A stretch of 64,000 nt of DNA, from assembly GCF_036785885.1 (NCBI RefSeq), contig NC_092316.1, positions 48,803,001 to 48,867,000 on the forward strand, in the 5' to 3' direction. Positions 21,803-34,525 of the stretch are shown piece by piece (the first letter of the stretch is position 1; every line of letters starts with the position of its first letter). A program made the position numbers and the translations under genes. The notes beneath the pieces are model-generated. The model had not been told where the DNA came from, ran no database searches, and was given only the letters and a program-made list of their open reading frames with translations. This DNA comes from Coffea arabica. Its lineage: Eukaryota > Streptophyta > Magnoliopsida > Gentianales > Rubiaceae.

Positions 21803-22074
21803 AGTGGTATCAGAGCCGATGGTTTGGCTGGGTAGTGACTCCAGGATAAAAATCAGTGGGAGTGGTAAGGCGTGGCTTGGATAAGAGCGGGAAAAAAAAA
21901 ATCATGCAGACCTGCAGTGAGGCAAGGGCATGTGGGCTCTTGAAGCAAGAATCGTACACTCTAGATTGAAGTGGGTTTGATGGAGTGGATGGGCTAGGGA
22001 GAGAGGTCCGATGTGGAAGAGATTCACAATTGAGGGGGAGATTATTGCGATATCAAGTGTGAATCAATATCCCA

Positions 22075-24850
22075 TGTGAGAACCCGTATTTCTTTTTCCA
22101 TTTCCTAGGTTTTATTATATTCAATAGCTTGTTTTCTGCATTTTCGTGATTAGGAAAATTTCTAGATACTTTTAAGGAGCAGATATAGTTTTTAGATGAT
22201 TTTTCTAGTATCGCATAATTTTTGAGAAATGAAGAGCATATACCGGACGTAGGACCCACTAGGGCGAAAAGTTCGGAAAAGTTCAGAAAAATTCGGCCAG
22301 TTAGCTTAAGTTTTGGATATTGGATTTAATTAACCGGACGTTAAGAGATAATTAGAGGTTGCTATTTGGATTGGTGTGAGAGGAAACAAAGAGATAGAGA
22401 TGCATTTATGGAAGTAACAAGTGTCACTTGGATATTGAGTTGACCTTTTGACTACTATTCCATGTTTTACCATTTGACTAAATAAACTAAAAACTTACCA
22501 AAATTTGCTTCATTTCCAAGCTCTTGTGGCCGGCCAACTTCAAGGAAGAAAGAAAGAAAACCTCTTCAACTTCTTGATTCCCTCTTGCTCAAATCCAATA
22601 ATTCAACCATCTAATCTTGTTTTTGTTCCATAGAAACCCTTAAGGGAGTGTTTGTGAGGTGTTTAGTGGAGTTGTTTGGAAAGCTAAGAGGATTAGTTGT
22701 TCCCTCTCTTGTATTGCTAAGGTGAGTAGTGAATGACCCCTCTCCTCCCTCTAATGATGTTTAATTCATGATTGGTGGTAGTATAAGATGCAATTTTATG
22801 GATTATCTTTTGATTTTTGGTTGAATTGGTAAAGTTTTATAATTATTGGTGATTTTTCTGTTTTCATATGAATATGATTATGTGGTCATGTATGATGATT
22901 GGAAATGGTATTTAAGGAAGTTAGAAGGTGGAAAAAGTGGTTAATTGCAAGCAATTTCTGTTTTGGAAAGAAAATTAGAAAGTTAGGGTTTCATTGTTCT
23001 TCATTTTGCCCAGCACTGTATCACATAGTTAGAGGCTGAATTGGCTTTGGGTTAAAACATGAAAGTTGTAGGGAATGATATTTTAGAGATTCCTGTAAAA
23101 TTTCAAGTCAATCGGAGTAGCGTATCTTGAGAAAAGATGGAATTACCCTTGCTGCCCTGGTTTTACCCGAATTTGATAGTTGCATCTGTAATTGGTTAAT
23201 TTGGTTGGGAATGCTTCAGAATTGGTTGTTGAGGTCTTCTGATGAAATGTAGCCTTGTATCTTAGCTTTCGGATGGCTTTGGAATCACTTGATTTGGACT
23301 TAGGTAGGCTGACTTATGATGTTTGAACCAGACTGCAGTTTGTGAACCTGTTTTTGCGGTTTTGGTGTAGTATCTTGCATTTTTTATCTGGTTACACTCG
23401 AAACTGGACAGAGTTGCCTTCTTTAACATTGTAGCCTTATCTCTTAGCTTTGAAACGGTATATCTTGCACCTTTATCCGATAATCGTAGTACCTTTGGTG
23501 CCAAAACCGCAAAATGATATCAAAAACTGTTTTTTTTTTGTTAGCGCTTAACCCCATTTCCGGATTTTTCTGGTTTCCTCTAATGCTTATGTATGCTTAT
23601 GGAACCCTATTTTGGGAGTATTTGACATTGGTTTATGATTCGTTATCGAGTTTCATTGTACTTATTTGCATGTTTTAGGGCGTGACAGTGGTTCACGACG
23701 CTCCTTTGACGGAGGTGCATGAAATATCATTTTCAAGTTTGGTGAGTGTACTACTCACTTGTGTGTTATTCTATGGCTTTGATATTTGAACTGAATGTGT
23801 TGATTGTTTATTGCACCTTCGATATTGATTTAAGTGAGGGTGTACTTGATCACTCTCACTTTTATGCCTTATATCATTGTTTATCATGTTATTGAAATGT
23901 TACATGGAATGTTACATGAAATGAAAGTACTTGATTTGGTGTCATTTGGACAAGTATCCAACGACCATGATTGTTACCATTGAGGTCAACCCCATTGGTA
24001 GTTGATTGAATCGAGCCGGCGAGGGGTTGGTCGTGCCAATTAATGAATCTTGGGGACTGTTATATGGAATTTTGTAATATGAGAGACTCTCGATTCCGGT
24101 GTACTCGAGTAATACCACATTGCAAGTGTTTGGAGTTCGGGCCCGGTAGGGGTATGTTGGGTGAAAGGAGTGGAAGTAAAGTGGAGTCTACGGTTGGTTA
24201 CTTTGAAACATTGACGGAGAGTCAATGAGGTTCGATCAAGAATGCAAACGAGAAAAAGGGCTCTTGAGAGCCGCCCATATCCTTTTATCACCACTTTTGA
24301 TGTGTGTCTTTACTTACTTTTGATGAATTGAAATGAAAAACTTTATGCTTATGTGAACTTTGCTGCTTGAGTGGTATTATATCACTGGGCGTAAGCTCAC
24401 CCTATTCCTTTTGTTTTCCTTACAGGAAAATAAATACTTTTGGACTGCAATTGATAGTTGGTTGCCGAATTGAGTTAGATGGACATATCTTTTGTATAAC
24501 TCCTAGATTGAAACCCTAAATATACTTTTGGATCCGTTTCTCTTTTGATTTGGCAAACTGTACATGTATCCACTTTGAATAACTTTTGTATGCCACTTTG
24601 GATTGTATATGCTTAATTTCAACATGTAAATATTTGCTTGATGTTTGGTTGGATTTTGACGTGTCGGTTACTATTCATGGCCGACTCCGGTTTCAATTTT
24701 TTTATTTGACACTTTGACTTGTTTACGCGCGTTTGTATGTTCCGGAACGTATTAGATCGCTATAAACTGAACCGTTAGTCTTGGCGAAAGTTGGGCAGGC
24801 AGTCCGCTAACCCCTTTTGGTTCGCCTTAAGAGAAGGTGGGGCTGTCACA
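22075..24850 (+). mobile_element. Solo LTR related to the Tekay-like family (2776 bp)
   Basis: Starts TGTGAGAACCCGTA and ends GGGGCTGTCACA, like the LTRs at 9603 and 17851, and follows their landmark order throughout at clearly lower identity, so it belongs to a sister subfamily. There is no internal region. A perfect 5-base target duplication TCCCA flanks it (22070-22074 and 24851-24855), which places the insertion inside the TRIM 3' LTR. The matching flanks show that the whole element was inserted and then reduced by LTR-LTR recombination. Confidence 0.93.
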
Positions 24851-25394
24851 TCCCACATCGGAAAGAGATGAGTAGAATGAGGAACATATAAGTGGAAATG
24901 ATCCATAGACCCAATGCCTTAAGGTTTTGGGTTTGGATGTGGTGTCAAGCCCATAAATGTGGTTCCCATTCTAGTTCATGGTTAAATTCTCCCCAAGTTT
25001 GGCTCTCCCAGGGCCCAACAATCCCTTCTCAATTTAGAACTTTTTCTAACGCATCTTCATCTGAAGAATGCATCCCAGTTAACATTGATTTCCTTTCCGT
25101 TCTCTTTGTTTGCCTATATATGTAGTTCCATTAGATCTCAGGAAGCAGAAAAATATAAAATGCAAGACATGTAAACCCCCATGTAAGATAAATGTAAAGT
25201 AGCATGCAGGATAAAAGAGAACCAGGAAAAATATTCCACTTCACTTTTCACAGCTATAACAACGCGTCACCTGAGGGAAAATAAGAGGAAGAGAATGAAT
25301 ACCTGTCTTTTGAAGAAGCAATAGCAGTTGGCGGAAGGATCCTGAGGATAGTGTGAAGAGCTAGAAACCAAAGCAGCAGGACATGCAATAGAGG

Positions 25395-25763
25395 CATGGT
25401 TTGCTATCGTGGATCGCGGTCTCGGTCGTTCTACATATGTCGCGGCATATCGATTGAATATCGGACGATATGTACATTATAGCACATAAAAATTTTCAAA
25501 AAATCTGAAAAAATTACTAAAATTAGAAAATACCAAAAAAGACACAATCTGAAAAAATATTCGAGTTGACTCTGAATTGATTCGGATATATCGATCGATA
25601 CCATGCATCACAAATTTGAATCTATCAATATCGGTCGAGTCAGAGCGAATCGCCGCGGATACGGTAATATCCGTGATTCACGGATCGATATCGTACTTAT
25701 CCCCTCCGTTCTGATTACGATTCGATTAATTCGTATCGAAATCGGCTGATATTGCTAACCATG
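25395..25763. mobile_element. Possible MITE with CG/TCGAT-rich interior
   Basis: The left end CATGGTTTGCTATCG and the right end, in reverse complement CATGGTTAGCAATATC, match over most of the first 15 bases. Between them the base composition changes abruptly: many TCGAT, ATCGG and CGCGG motifs in an otherwise AT-rich region. The target duplication is unclear. Confidence 0.4.
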
Positions 25764-25984
25764 TATAGATGAGCTAAACACCGAATTGAACAATAAAAAC
25801 GGAAAAAAAGGTAATATAATAGAAAACAAAAGGTAGCTTTTCTTCCATTAAAAGCTGGGCAGAGAATGTTCTCCCGTTGGAAATGAACGAAAGCATATTG
25901 TGCAAATCTTGCTAATACAAATGAGGGTGGTGGAATCAAATGCGAAGCAGGTGTGAGGAGAGGTTTTAGTAGTTAATCTGAAGC

Positions 25985-26212
25985 ATTATCCTTGAGTTTT
26001 ATACTTTTTATATAAACACACTTAATTTGTTTTCGGTCCCAAGACACAAGAAAAGGGGCTTTTTGCTTCATGCAAATCTCTTCAGTAGTTTTATCCTTGA
26101 GTTGATCTAGAAGATTATTCTTGCCTTTTATGCTTTTTATATAAATACGTTCATTTGTTTTAGGTCCCAAGACACAAAAAGGAGCTTTTCACTTCATGCA
26201 AATCTCATCTGG
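25985..26212 (+). repeat. Direct repeat, two units of about 127 bp
   Basis: Both units contain TTTTATACTTTTTATATAAA (second copy TTTTATGCTTTTTATATAAA), TTTGTTTT-GGTCCCAAGACA and CTTCATGCAAATCTC in the same order. They begin near 25996 and 26123. Confidence 0.75.
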
Positions 26213-26775
26213 ATTTCAAGGCGTAAATACGATTTCATCTCAAAACAAGTTGATCTCAAAGCAAACAAATTCTTCAACGAACAAAAACAATAATATACAC
26301 ATACAGTGCACATGGAGGAGGAGGAGGATGACCATGATTTGGCAAGAACTCCTCCACGCTTTATACTAAGTTTCTAATAATGGCTCTGTGGTTACGGCTT
26401 GTTTAAAGAGAGGCGAAAAATAAAAGAACTTGTTTATAGACAACTCAATGGTTGTCAAGTCAAACAAATTTATAAGCTGGGCCACTAAAAAAACAGGATC
26501 TAAGCACTACTTAGTGTTTTTTTTTCTCTGTAAAACATTTTTTTGCTTCGCAAACCAGGTTCACAAGGGCAACACAACTCCACTACTGAAGCACTTTCAT
26601 AACTGTCCGGAGTTCACTCTTTTTGAAGGCTCAAACTAATTTGACAAAGAAATGAGTATCGAATTGCTCACTTAACTCGCAGGTTGCACAATAATGCCGA
26701 AACTCATTGGTAAACAATTAATAAGAAGGTTATTGAGGCCACAGAAACAAGCAAACAGCATGTCCAAGTCAAGTC

Positions 26776-26925
26776 AGATCCAACTGAGATCATTCGAAAT
26801 CAAAAGCTGCCAAAGATTGCATTATAACATCTTACAACTTGAAAACAATAAGATCCAACCGACATCATTTGAAATTAAAAAGCTGCCAAAGATTGCAGTA
26901 TAACATCTTACAATTTGAAAACAAT
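26776..26925 (+). repeat. Direct repeat, two 75-bp units
   Basis: AGATCCAAC starts at 26776 and 26851. Each unit continues with ATCATTYGAAAT, AGCTGCCAAAGATTGCA, TATAACATCTTACAA and TTGAAAACAATA. It lies 110 bases past the stop codon side of the NEN gene and could be part of its 3' UTR. Confidence 0.8.
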
Positions 26926-27035
26926 AGTAAAACAATTAAAAGTTAAAGAATCCTCTACCACAATTTGGTGAACAGAATCATGTCTTTTCAGTAGTCAGAT
27001 AATTACAAGTTAGTATTGACTTTAGTCATCATCTG

Positions 27036-30000
27036 TCAGTTGGGGTGTACAATCAACTTCTTTGCCACTAGACGGATGCCAGCATTCTGCTGGTAGTCAT
27101 AAGTATCCAAGGAGAAGTATGCATCCACAAAATTCCCAGGTGTAAATAAGGGATCTAGTTCTACAGTGTCAAATTTACTGAACACAAGCCTTTGTATGGT
27201 CGAAGATTCTTTTTGGTATATCTCTGTGGCCCAACGAACCACATCACCATCTGCTATGGTGGGTAAGCTGTAATTTCAAACATATATACATGAATTAGAA
27301 GATAAAACTTAAATGATGAGTAATCTGGGGTCCTAATCATCTGAAAGCAAATTTTTTATTGGCCCATTTTGAAAAGAGCAAAAGTTTTTAGATTTTTGCA
27401 GCATCGCTTTGGCTAGAAGATTATTTATTGCTTTACTTTTACCAATATTTCAGAATATGAATAGTTATGACAAAAAAGTCAAAAGTAGAGGAGGATAAGG
27501 AATATAGCTGAAAACTAAAAAAGAAAATCCTTAAAATGAATCGGGTTTGTGCATGATAAGTTTTTTAACTATGAAACAGATGATAATAAAGACAATTTCT
27601 CAACCTTTATCTAGCACATTAAGTGACACGATCTGTTGCTAAACCATTGAGCATAAACAGAAAATCACAATGTTATGTACGGAAGAAGGGATAGGATAAC
27701 CAAACAAAAATGCAACTGATGAAATCACTAGAAAATTGAACTTTAACTGTTATGCTATTATATCGTGGTGGAGACTTTGAAAGCGAAAAAGAAATAAAAG
27801 CAACTTACTGCAGTCGCACAGTAGGAAAGTTCCAGAAGCCAGCCTTTCTAGTCACAGAAGGCCTCCATTCGGAGCTGCTACCAGAATCCACAGACAGCCT
27901 TTGAGCAAGCTTGTCAATTTCATCTAAAATTCTGCATAGGCTTGGTGATGCATTCACCACAAAACTCAACCGGGGGCGACCAGCAGGATCAAAAAATTTC
28001 TTACTAATTCCAAAGCGCACTTTCAGTTGCCTACAACAGACATGTAATGCTATACTTTTATGCAATATTTGTATCTTCCGAGTCCCACGGTAAAAGGGGG
28101 CAAGAATGACAGACACAGAAGGTATAGAAATTTCATCAGGCTCGAGGAAATCAATCAGACCGCAAGAACCCTCAGATGAAGTTGTTGAAGATTCTTGTAA
28201 GGCTGAACCAGATTCTTCTTCTTCCATGCTGTCCTCTACTTGAAGGGGTTCTCTCTCCATTTCATTCCTCAACAAGCCCATGTCAAAGGGGTCTGTCCCA
28301 ATGGCGTTAGGATCAACTATATCCTGGACATCTATATTTGTGACGGGAGTTACAAGAGACAAGATTGGATGAGCTTCCTCCAGGTGATTTGCAGGAGTTG
28401 ATCTCAGATGATTTTCAACTTTACTGCTGGATGATGGTTCATTTGAGTCCAAGCCTATTGCTTCAGGAGAGGCCTTCCCATTGCTGCGACTTCTTGTAGT
28501 AGCGTTTGGAGAAACCCAACTATTCTCTGTGAATATATCAGGAAGGCTGGACTCCTGCGAGTGTGAAAAGAATCAAGCTATTTACTTCACACCAGAGAGA
28601 AGGTTGCTTAATCTCAGCGAAGCTAAAGAATAATGCAAGGTATCGTTTAACATCCAGGTTATAATATTCAACAGAAAGCAGTAACTCATTATCACTTTAA
28701 ATGGTCATCCACAAATGAACTTTAACTCATCCTTTGTTAGGGAAGCAATAGCTAAGATAAGCTCATCTAGAAGCATCATAGATACATCCTCTTAGTATTC
28801 AAGTCAAACACTCAGGCAAAACTACCCATCAATCTTTTGCAGCATTAATGACACTTAGATTCAACTTTCTTTTGATCCTTCAACGGTTCTAATATTCACT
28901 AATCAAAAGCCCATTTTTGCCTCTACTAAAGCATCAGAATTGCTCAAGTCCACCTAACACGGCCACAAAGCAGTTGAGCTTTGTGGAACCCCACTAAGGA
29001 ATTTCAGAGTCCCTTAGCATATTTACCACCCACAGGTGAGTGGGTTATTTTCAACTAACTTCTACAGAGTTTAATCTCAACATGAAGCATTGTATACCAA
29101 TTGCTAATGCTGGTAAAGGTAGGAGGAGACGACATCGATACTGAGTCACTGATTCAAGAATTGGAAGAAATGCAGCTGGGTACACAATTTACCCTCAAGA
29201 ATAATGTGCACAATCTGTCATAACTGATTCCAATAATTTTAGAAACCACTAATTAAGAATGGCTACTAGTTATTATTATTTATTATTTAGCATCTTATCA
29301 CAAAGAGAGGTATGTCAAATACTTAAAACAAGAAATGACAAAATTTGAATGCTTAAACCCCTGTAAATGCACTGACATCTTAATCTTTTATGAGAAAATA
29401 TGATAATTTCATGTTAAATGGCATGGTGCCATAGGAACATTTCCAGAACTGGTTTAACATATCTGCTACTCCCCCCCCCCCCCGGCGGGGCGAGCTAAAA
29501 GGAAAACTCAAATGGCAGAAAATGAAAACAGCTTGAGCCACAGGCTGGTAAAGTTTTTATAGATATTTAGCTCTTGAAACAATCTAATGGACTAAACTTT
29601 TAGTAGATTTGCCCAATTGCTATATAGGTCAACACCGCCAACTGAAGAAGTCAATAACCAGCAAAAAATTGAGTAGATGTAACAAGAGATATTCATCAAA
29701 TAAAATGAAAGCCGGAACAAGGTGTCATTTTAAACTACTTAGGTGGAATGTTTAATACTAAGCATACACACTGACCACTGATCATAGTTATTAAAAATTG
29801 CACTATCAAATCAAATTAAGAAAATTGTATATCAGAGCATGAAAATTGTCATTACCAAGAATAAAACAGTAGCACAATACTTGAGAACCTCAAGATTCAT
29901 CCGAACATCATCTAAACTCCTGCAACATGACATTTGAAGAGAGATAAGGCTAAAGCAGAATGAATCCTTCAGGCATGATACATGTGACAACACAACAATA

Positions 30001-32703
30001 TCATCTACATGTTTGGATGTTTGTTGATCCGCATAGCTTGCTAAATGTAACAACCGGATGACAAAAGGAAGTCAAACACTAGTCTATCAGCCTTCTATGT
30101 CAAGTCACTCGGAAACAAGAACAATTCAGCTTTAACTATTAAACTAATAGCGCTATCATAGAAAACTTCTATAGGATAACATTTAAGGAAAAAGAAGGTA
30201 CTTGTACAGACTGAGAAATGAGAAAGCAACCATACCTATGTGTTTGCTGACCAATTCCAAAATAGGTCGCAAGAGTGGCCATCTGAACATCAAGCAACTC
30301 GTATTAGCATCTAATCATCATGCTAGACAAATGCTCAGAAAATAACAAAATTGTTCAAACTGTGAATGCATACATGTTAAACTGATTCGAGATACTCAAA
30401 ATGTTAGTTGTAGACGATCAGATCTGACTAGCAAAAATTCAGATTCTTTTGGAAGAACTAAAATTCAACCTAGGAAGGTCTTATCTAAGGAACCCATCAA
30501 CAAGAGTACTGATTTATTAAAGTTAAGGCCATTTAATGGTCTACCTATATGCACAAACAAACAATCTATAAGATCAAACCTCAAATTTTATTTTACATGA
30601 ATGATAATGGTTGATTAATTTCTGTGGTTTGACTTCAAAAATTTCATCAAGTAAACTAAGATTTTATGAGTAGAAATACAGTATTTGGATTGGATCAGCC
30701 TTGTTGGACTGTGATTTTTTGGAGAAAAAATTTTACGTTTTCTGTGAATATTCCTTCTATACAATTTCCAATCACCTTTTTACATCACATACACTTCCTA
30801 AAAAAGTGCTACATCAATTTTTTCCCAAGCACTTCCCAAAAAATCCAACCAAATAGTATTTGGAAACATTATCTTTTTAGTTGGAAAAGAATAAGTGAGT
30901 CGACCAAGTCAAGCATGAGTCCAAAGCAAGAATGAATTAGTAGGGATTGGGTCCTTTGTATTGGATTAACTATAAGGATGAAAATTGAGGGTACAAATTA
31001 TGTTCTTAAAACATGAGTTTTTATTTACTGTAATGATAGAAGAATGGTATTGCATATTAGAAGAATGGCATTGAATGATAGTAATCAGATTTTCCAGGAA
31101 AATCTTTTAAATACTTCAAACTTCTCCTTTTTCTTCTATTACTTCCCCTGCCCTTTGATACAAATATATTCTCTCTCTTCTTTTTTCATCTAGAGCAAAA
31201 TAAAATGCAACAAAGTTATTTATCTTTTCTTCTGCCCTAAGCAAATCTTATCCTCTGATTTTCTTTCCCACAACCAAACACTAAAACTAAAAAAAAGAGG
31301 TATTACACATTTATTTTACTGAGGCAATGAATATATTCGTCTACCAAAACTTATAGTTAATCCATATTATATAGGAAAGATGATTTACCAAAAATTGCTT
31401 AAGTAATTAATCACTTTGCACTAGTACATCCAATCTGTCCTCTAATGGTTTCTAAACTCATCGACATAATATCTCATTTACCTATAGGAAATTAAATCAT
31501 ACTTTAGGCCCCAAAAAAAACTTTTAAATGCCACGATAATCAGTATTTATTATCTTTATTGTCCTTCCAATTCCTTGTAAGACTTCGAACTCTCACAAAT
31601 AGAAAAAATAAAAAGTGTAGTTCCTAAAACAATTTAAGGGGGACAAGATAATTGCACCTTCATGTCACCAGCTCTTCTTCCAAATCTTTGTGTTAACAAT
31701 GCCAGTGAATCAATAGTTCCCTTGGGCTCCGGAGCTGGCCTATCGATCTCGGCGAAAGCTTCTCTAATCCGAGCACAATCAAATCTTAGTATATTGTGCC
31801 CTGCCCATATCCTCCCTGTATAGAAAAACAAAACAATTAAAAGTCAGTTCATCATAATCCCAACGATCTCAGAAACACACACAATGATGAACTTTACATT
31901 CTCAAGGTTTCAAATCAAAATCTTGTCCACTGAAATACTCCCTATGATCACAAAACATCGAGCTAAAATATCCACAAATGACCCCAAAATACCACAATTA
32001 GTGAAAGAGGCACCCATAAACGCTTGATTGCTAGAAAGCGCACAATTTTGGGGGCTGCTTATTATGAGGGCATTTTGACCCACTTTTGTACCAAATGTAT
32101 ACTTTTCTCGGTATTTTTAGCACTGCATTTTGTACAAAAATACGTTTTTTTCCCTGTATAAATGAAATTCTTCACCAGCTCAATTCACAGAAATCAAAGA
32201 AGACCCCACAAAAATCCAGCATTTCAAGTCTCAAACTTTGCTCCTTCATCAACAACACTAAAGAAACTATATTGGTACAATAAAAATAGCAAACCACAAA
32301 AACTAAATGCTAACAAACAAGAATCCTAATTTACAAGAAGAGCACTTAACTTTCCAAATACATGTCTAAATTTCTATAGACAAAGCGAGAAAAGTAAGAT
32401 AGGGGGCCAACCATGGAGAATGCCGTAGACTTTATCAGCTATTTCAGCAAAAGTTGGAGCCGAAATCACGGCATCTCTACTAATCCCATTACACCGAACA
32501 GAAAGATTAGAAATGAGGGACAAATCAGAGGGTTTAACAAGAGTCGAGTAACTCTCCAGCTCAATTAGCTTTTTGGGGCAAACCAAAATCGCCCCAAATT
32601 CCAAAATCGCAAACCCTTGACCCTGCCGAGTTGGAACGCTGGTTTCCACATCGAAGAACGCAATTTCCGACTTATCCACGGCCGGAACCATTGCTAAATT
32701 CAT
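27036..32703 (-). CDS. NEN: NEN-type DEDDh 3'-5' exonuclease-domain protein
   Basis: Six coding exons on the minus strand: 32412-32703, 31658-31815, 30236-30282, 29856-29919, 27809-28554 and 27036-27267. They total 1539 nt (512 residues), and all junctions are GT-AG. The N-terminal exonuclease domain (about residues 9-180) shows DEDDh motifs: FFDVET (D, E), AGHNILRFD (D) and HRSLDDVR (H, D). An acidic Ser-rich linker and a conserved C-terminal region (FWNFPTVRL ... FVDAYFSLDTYDYQQ) follow. This layout matches plant NAC45/86-dependent exonuclease (NEN) proteins, which degrade nuclear content during sieve-element differentiation; that role is family knowledge, and which paralog this is remains inferred. 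Start M at 32703 was chosen; M at 32691 is an alternative. Confidence 0.93.
29471..29483. repeat. Poly-C run (13 C) in NEN intron 4
   Basis: A homopolymer followed by GGCGGGGCGAGC within the 1.3-kb intron between exons 4 and 5. Length is prone to assembly error. Confidence 0.8.
30682..30857. mobile_element. MITE in NEN intron 2, same family as 34358-34525
   Basis: The ends TATTTGGATTGG and ATCCAACCAAATA are inverted. The interior contains CAATTTCCAATCACCTTTTT, ACATCACATACA and AAAGTGCTACA, which match the reverse complement of the copy at 34358-34525. It lies in the 1375-base intron between exons 2 and 3. Confidence 0.6.
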
Positions 32704-33189
32704 TTCAATTATGCTAAAAATTTCACTAATCACTTGCTAATTTGGGACTAAGCTGGGTTGGTTTTGGGATGGAAATTGAAAAGGGTTTTGAGAGAAATGA
32801 AGGAAGGGATTGTGTAGGCATTTATAACTGGGTCGGGGGGAAATTTTGGGTTAGCTTGTGGGAGAAGGAGGTGGGCTGTGATTCTATGCTTTGCAGAGTT
32901 GCAGACGCAAAAGAAAAGCGTGGATATGAGGAACACGTAAGGTGAAAGCGATGCTTTCCTCGTTTACAAGGCAAATCGGATTGCTTTGGTTTCTGGTCCT
33001 GCCAGTCCGAAGTTTAGGACATTTTCTTTTGTTAATTTGAGAATGAAACATTTATTTATTTATTTTGTTGGAGAAATTTTTTCTTAAAGATATGATAAAA
33101 AAAAATTTAGATTTTTAATTTGAGAAAAAAATGTTAAATAAAAAGTATTGCTACAGGTGTTGACCATTAAAGTTACGTTATAATTACAT
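32704..33189. other. 5' flank and probable promoter of the NEN gene
   Basis: No coding potential that I trust. Reading on the minus strand, this is upstream of the NEN start. No certain TATA box was assigned. Confidence 0.35.
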
Positions 33190-33197
33190 GGTAGTAT

Positions 33198-33808
33198 TAG
33201 GGATGTACGCGAGCCGAATTACTCGCGAGCTAGCTCGGTCAATGGCTTGGCTTGAACTCGGTTTGACTGAGTTCGAGCCGAGTTTCAAGCTACTCGATTG
33301 GTCTTCGAGTCAAGTTTCGAGCCAGTAATTTGAGGCTTGAGATTTGTCGAACTACTCGTTGAGTCAGGGTGTATTTAAATAATATATATAATTTAAATAA
33401 TATATATGTATTATAATTATAAATTGACCGTTATGGGTATAATTTATACTGAGTTTACAATATACTCTTCTTTATAATAAAATTTCATCATGGCAAAAAA
33501 ATAATAACATAATTATAAAAAGACCTAAAAAGAAAAAATATCTAGAAAAAGGAAAGAAAATAAAGTTCAGAAGCTTTTTCGAGTCGAGTCAAAAAGATTG
33601 ATTAGACTCGACTTGATAAGGTTTGACTAAAAATTGAGCTTTATCGAGTCGAATCTCAAGTTTAAAGGGAGTTCTTCGAGTTGAGTCTCGAGTTACGATT
33701 TTTTTGACTCGATCGAGCTCGAGGCGAGCTCAAGCTTAGATACATATGAGTCGAGTCAAGCTCGAATATAGCAATACTCGAGCTCGACTTGGCTCGATTA
33801 CATTCCTA
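33198..33808. mobile_element. hAT-type MITE (611 bp) with 8-bp target duplication
   Basis: Perfect 8-base target duplication GGTAGTAT at 33190-33197 and 33809-33816, the length typical of hAT transposition. The ends TAGGGATGTACGCGAGCC and, in reverse complement, TAGGAATGTAATCGAGCC are inverted with three or four mismatches. The interior is filled with GAGCTCGA/GAGTCGAGTC motifs near both ends and AT-rich in the middle. No transposase. Confidence 0.88.
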
Positions 33809-34357
33809 GGTAGTATTAGGCAAAAACAATGAAATATAAGTTTTTACTTTTAATTTTCTTTTTTTTTTAGTAGAAGCTATTTTGACCATTGTGGCAAGAA
33901 AAGTGATTTTTGTAGACAATTTTAGGTATTTTGTTTCAATTGATACCCACATGGCTATCATCATTAGCAATTGACCAACTTTTTTCTGTTTTTTTTTGTA
34001 AATCTGATTTTCTGTAATAAGAGCAATGAACGTAAAAGATAAAAGATAAAAGAAATTTCAAAATAACAAAGAATAGTCTCATTTTGCATTATAAGTATAG
34101 ACGAGTTAATGAAATTGAACGCTAAAATCAAAGTGCCAAATAAATTTTGATCAGTAGGCAATTAATCATGGTTAGTCAATTTACTTTACTAAATCGCTAG
34201 GATTGTAGTTTTCTAAGAAAAGATTATTAGGTTTTTTATGAACATATTTTTTAAACACCTTTTTAACTCACATATATTAAATAACTACAATATATTTTCT
34301 AAAAAAACTCTAGAAAATAACAGTCCAGACAGGTCCTTAATTTATCCGAGGCAATCA

Positions 34358-34525
34358 CCTCTGTTTGGATTGTGAATTATTAGAGATATTTTTACTGTAG
34401 CACTTTTTGTGATGTGATGTATGTGAGATAAAAAGGTAATTGGGAAGGTAAAAAGGTGTATTGGAAATTGTAATGATGATGTAAGCAAATAAATTTAGGA
34501 AAATAAAACTCAATCCAAACAAAGC
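34358..34525. mobile_element. Small MITE with TTTGGATTG ends
   Basis: The left end CTCTGTTTGGATTGTG and the right end, in reverse complement GCTTTGTTTGGATTGAG, form inverted repeats. The interior has TTTACTGTAGCACTTTTTGT and GATGTATGTGAGATAAAAAG. A related copy lies in reverse orientation at 30682-30857. The target duplication is not clear. Confidence 0.6.

Larger units (their letters stand above)
21626..25020 (+). mobile_element. TRIM-like mini LTR retrotransposon carrying a nested solo LTR
   Basis: Two LTRs (177 bases at 21626-21802; about 197 bases of own sequence split over 22043-22074 and 24856-25020) flank only about 240 bases of interior. That interior starts with a primer site TGGTATCAGAGC (21805-21816) and ends with a purine tract TTGAGGGGGAGAT. 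No coding capacity exists, which is the definition of a TRIM. A perfect 5-base target duplication ATCCC is present (21621-21625 and 25021-25025). The 3' LTR carries 20 extra bases (about 24942-24961, TCAAGCCCATAAATGTGG region) and is interrupted by a solo LTR. Its first bases read TATTGCG rather than TGTTGGG. Confidence 0.92.
25764..27035. other. Intergenic / 3' flank of the NEN gene
   Basis: No gene seen. It contains the two short duplications listed separately and a (GGA)n stretch near 26313-26325. The part next to 27036 is expected to be the 3' UTR of the minus-strand exonuclease gene. Confidence 0.5.

Noticed and set aside
25307-25395. Possible minus-strand first exon with a signal-peptide-like start (MPLLHVLLLWFLALH) and a CAG|GTATTC donor
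   Set aside because: No second exon in phase could be found, and it abuts a MITE-like block.
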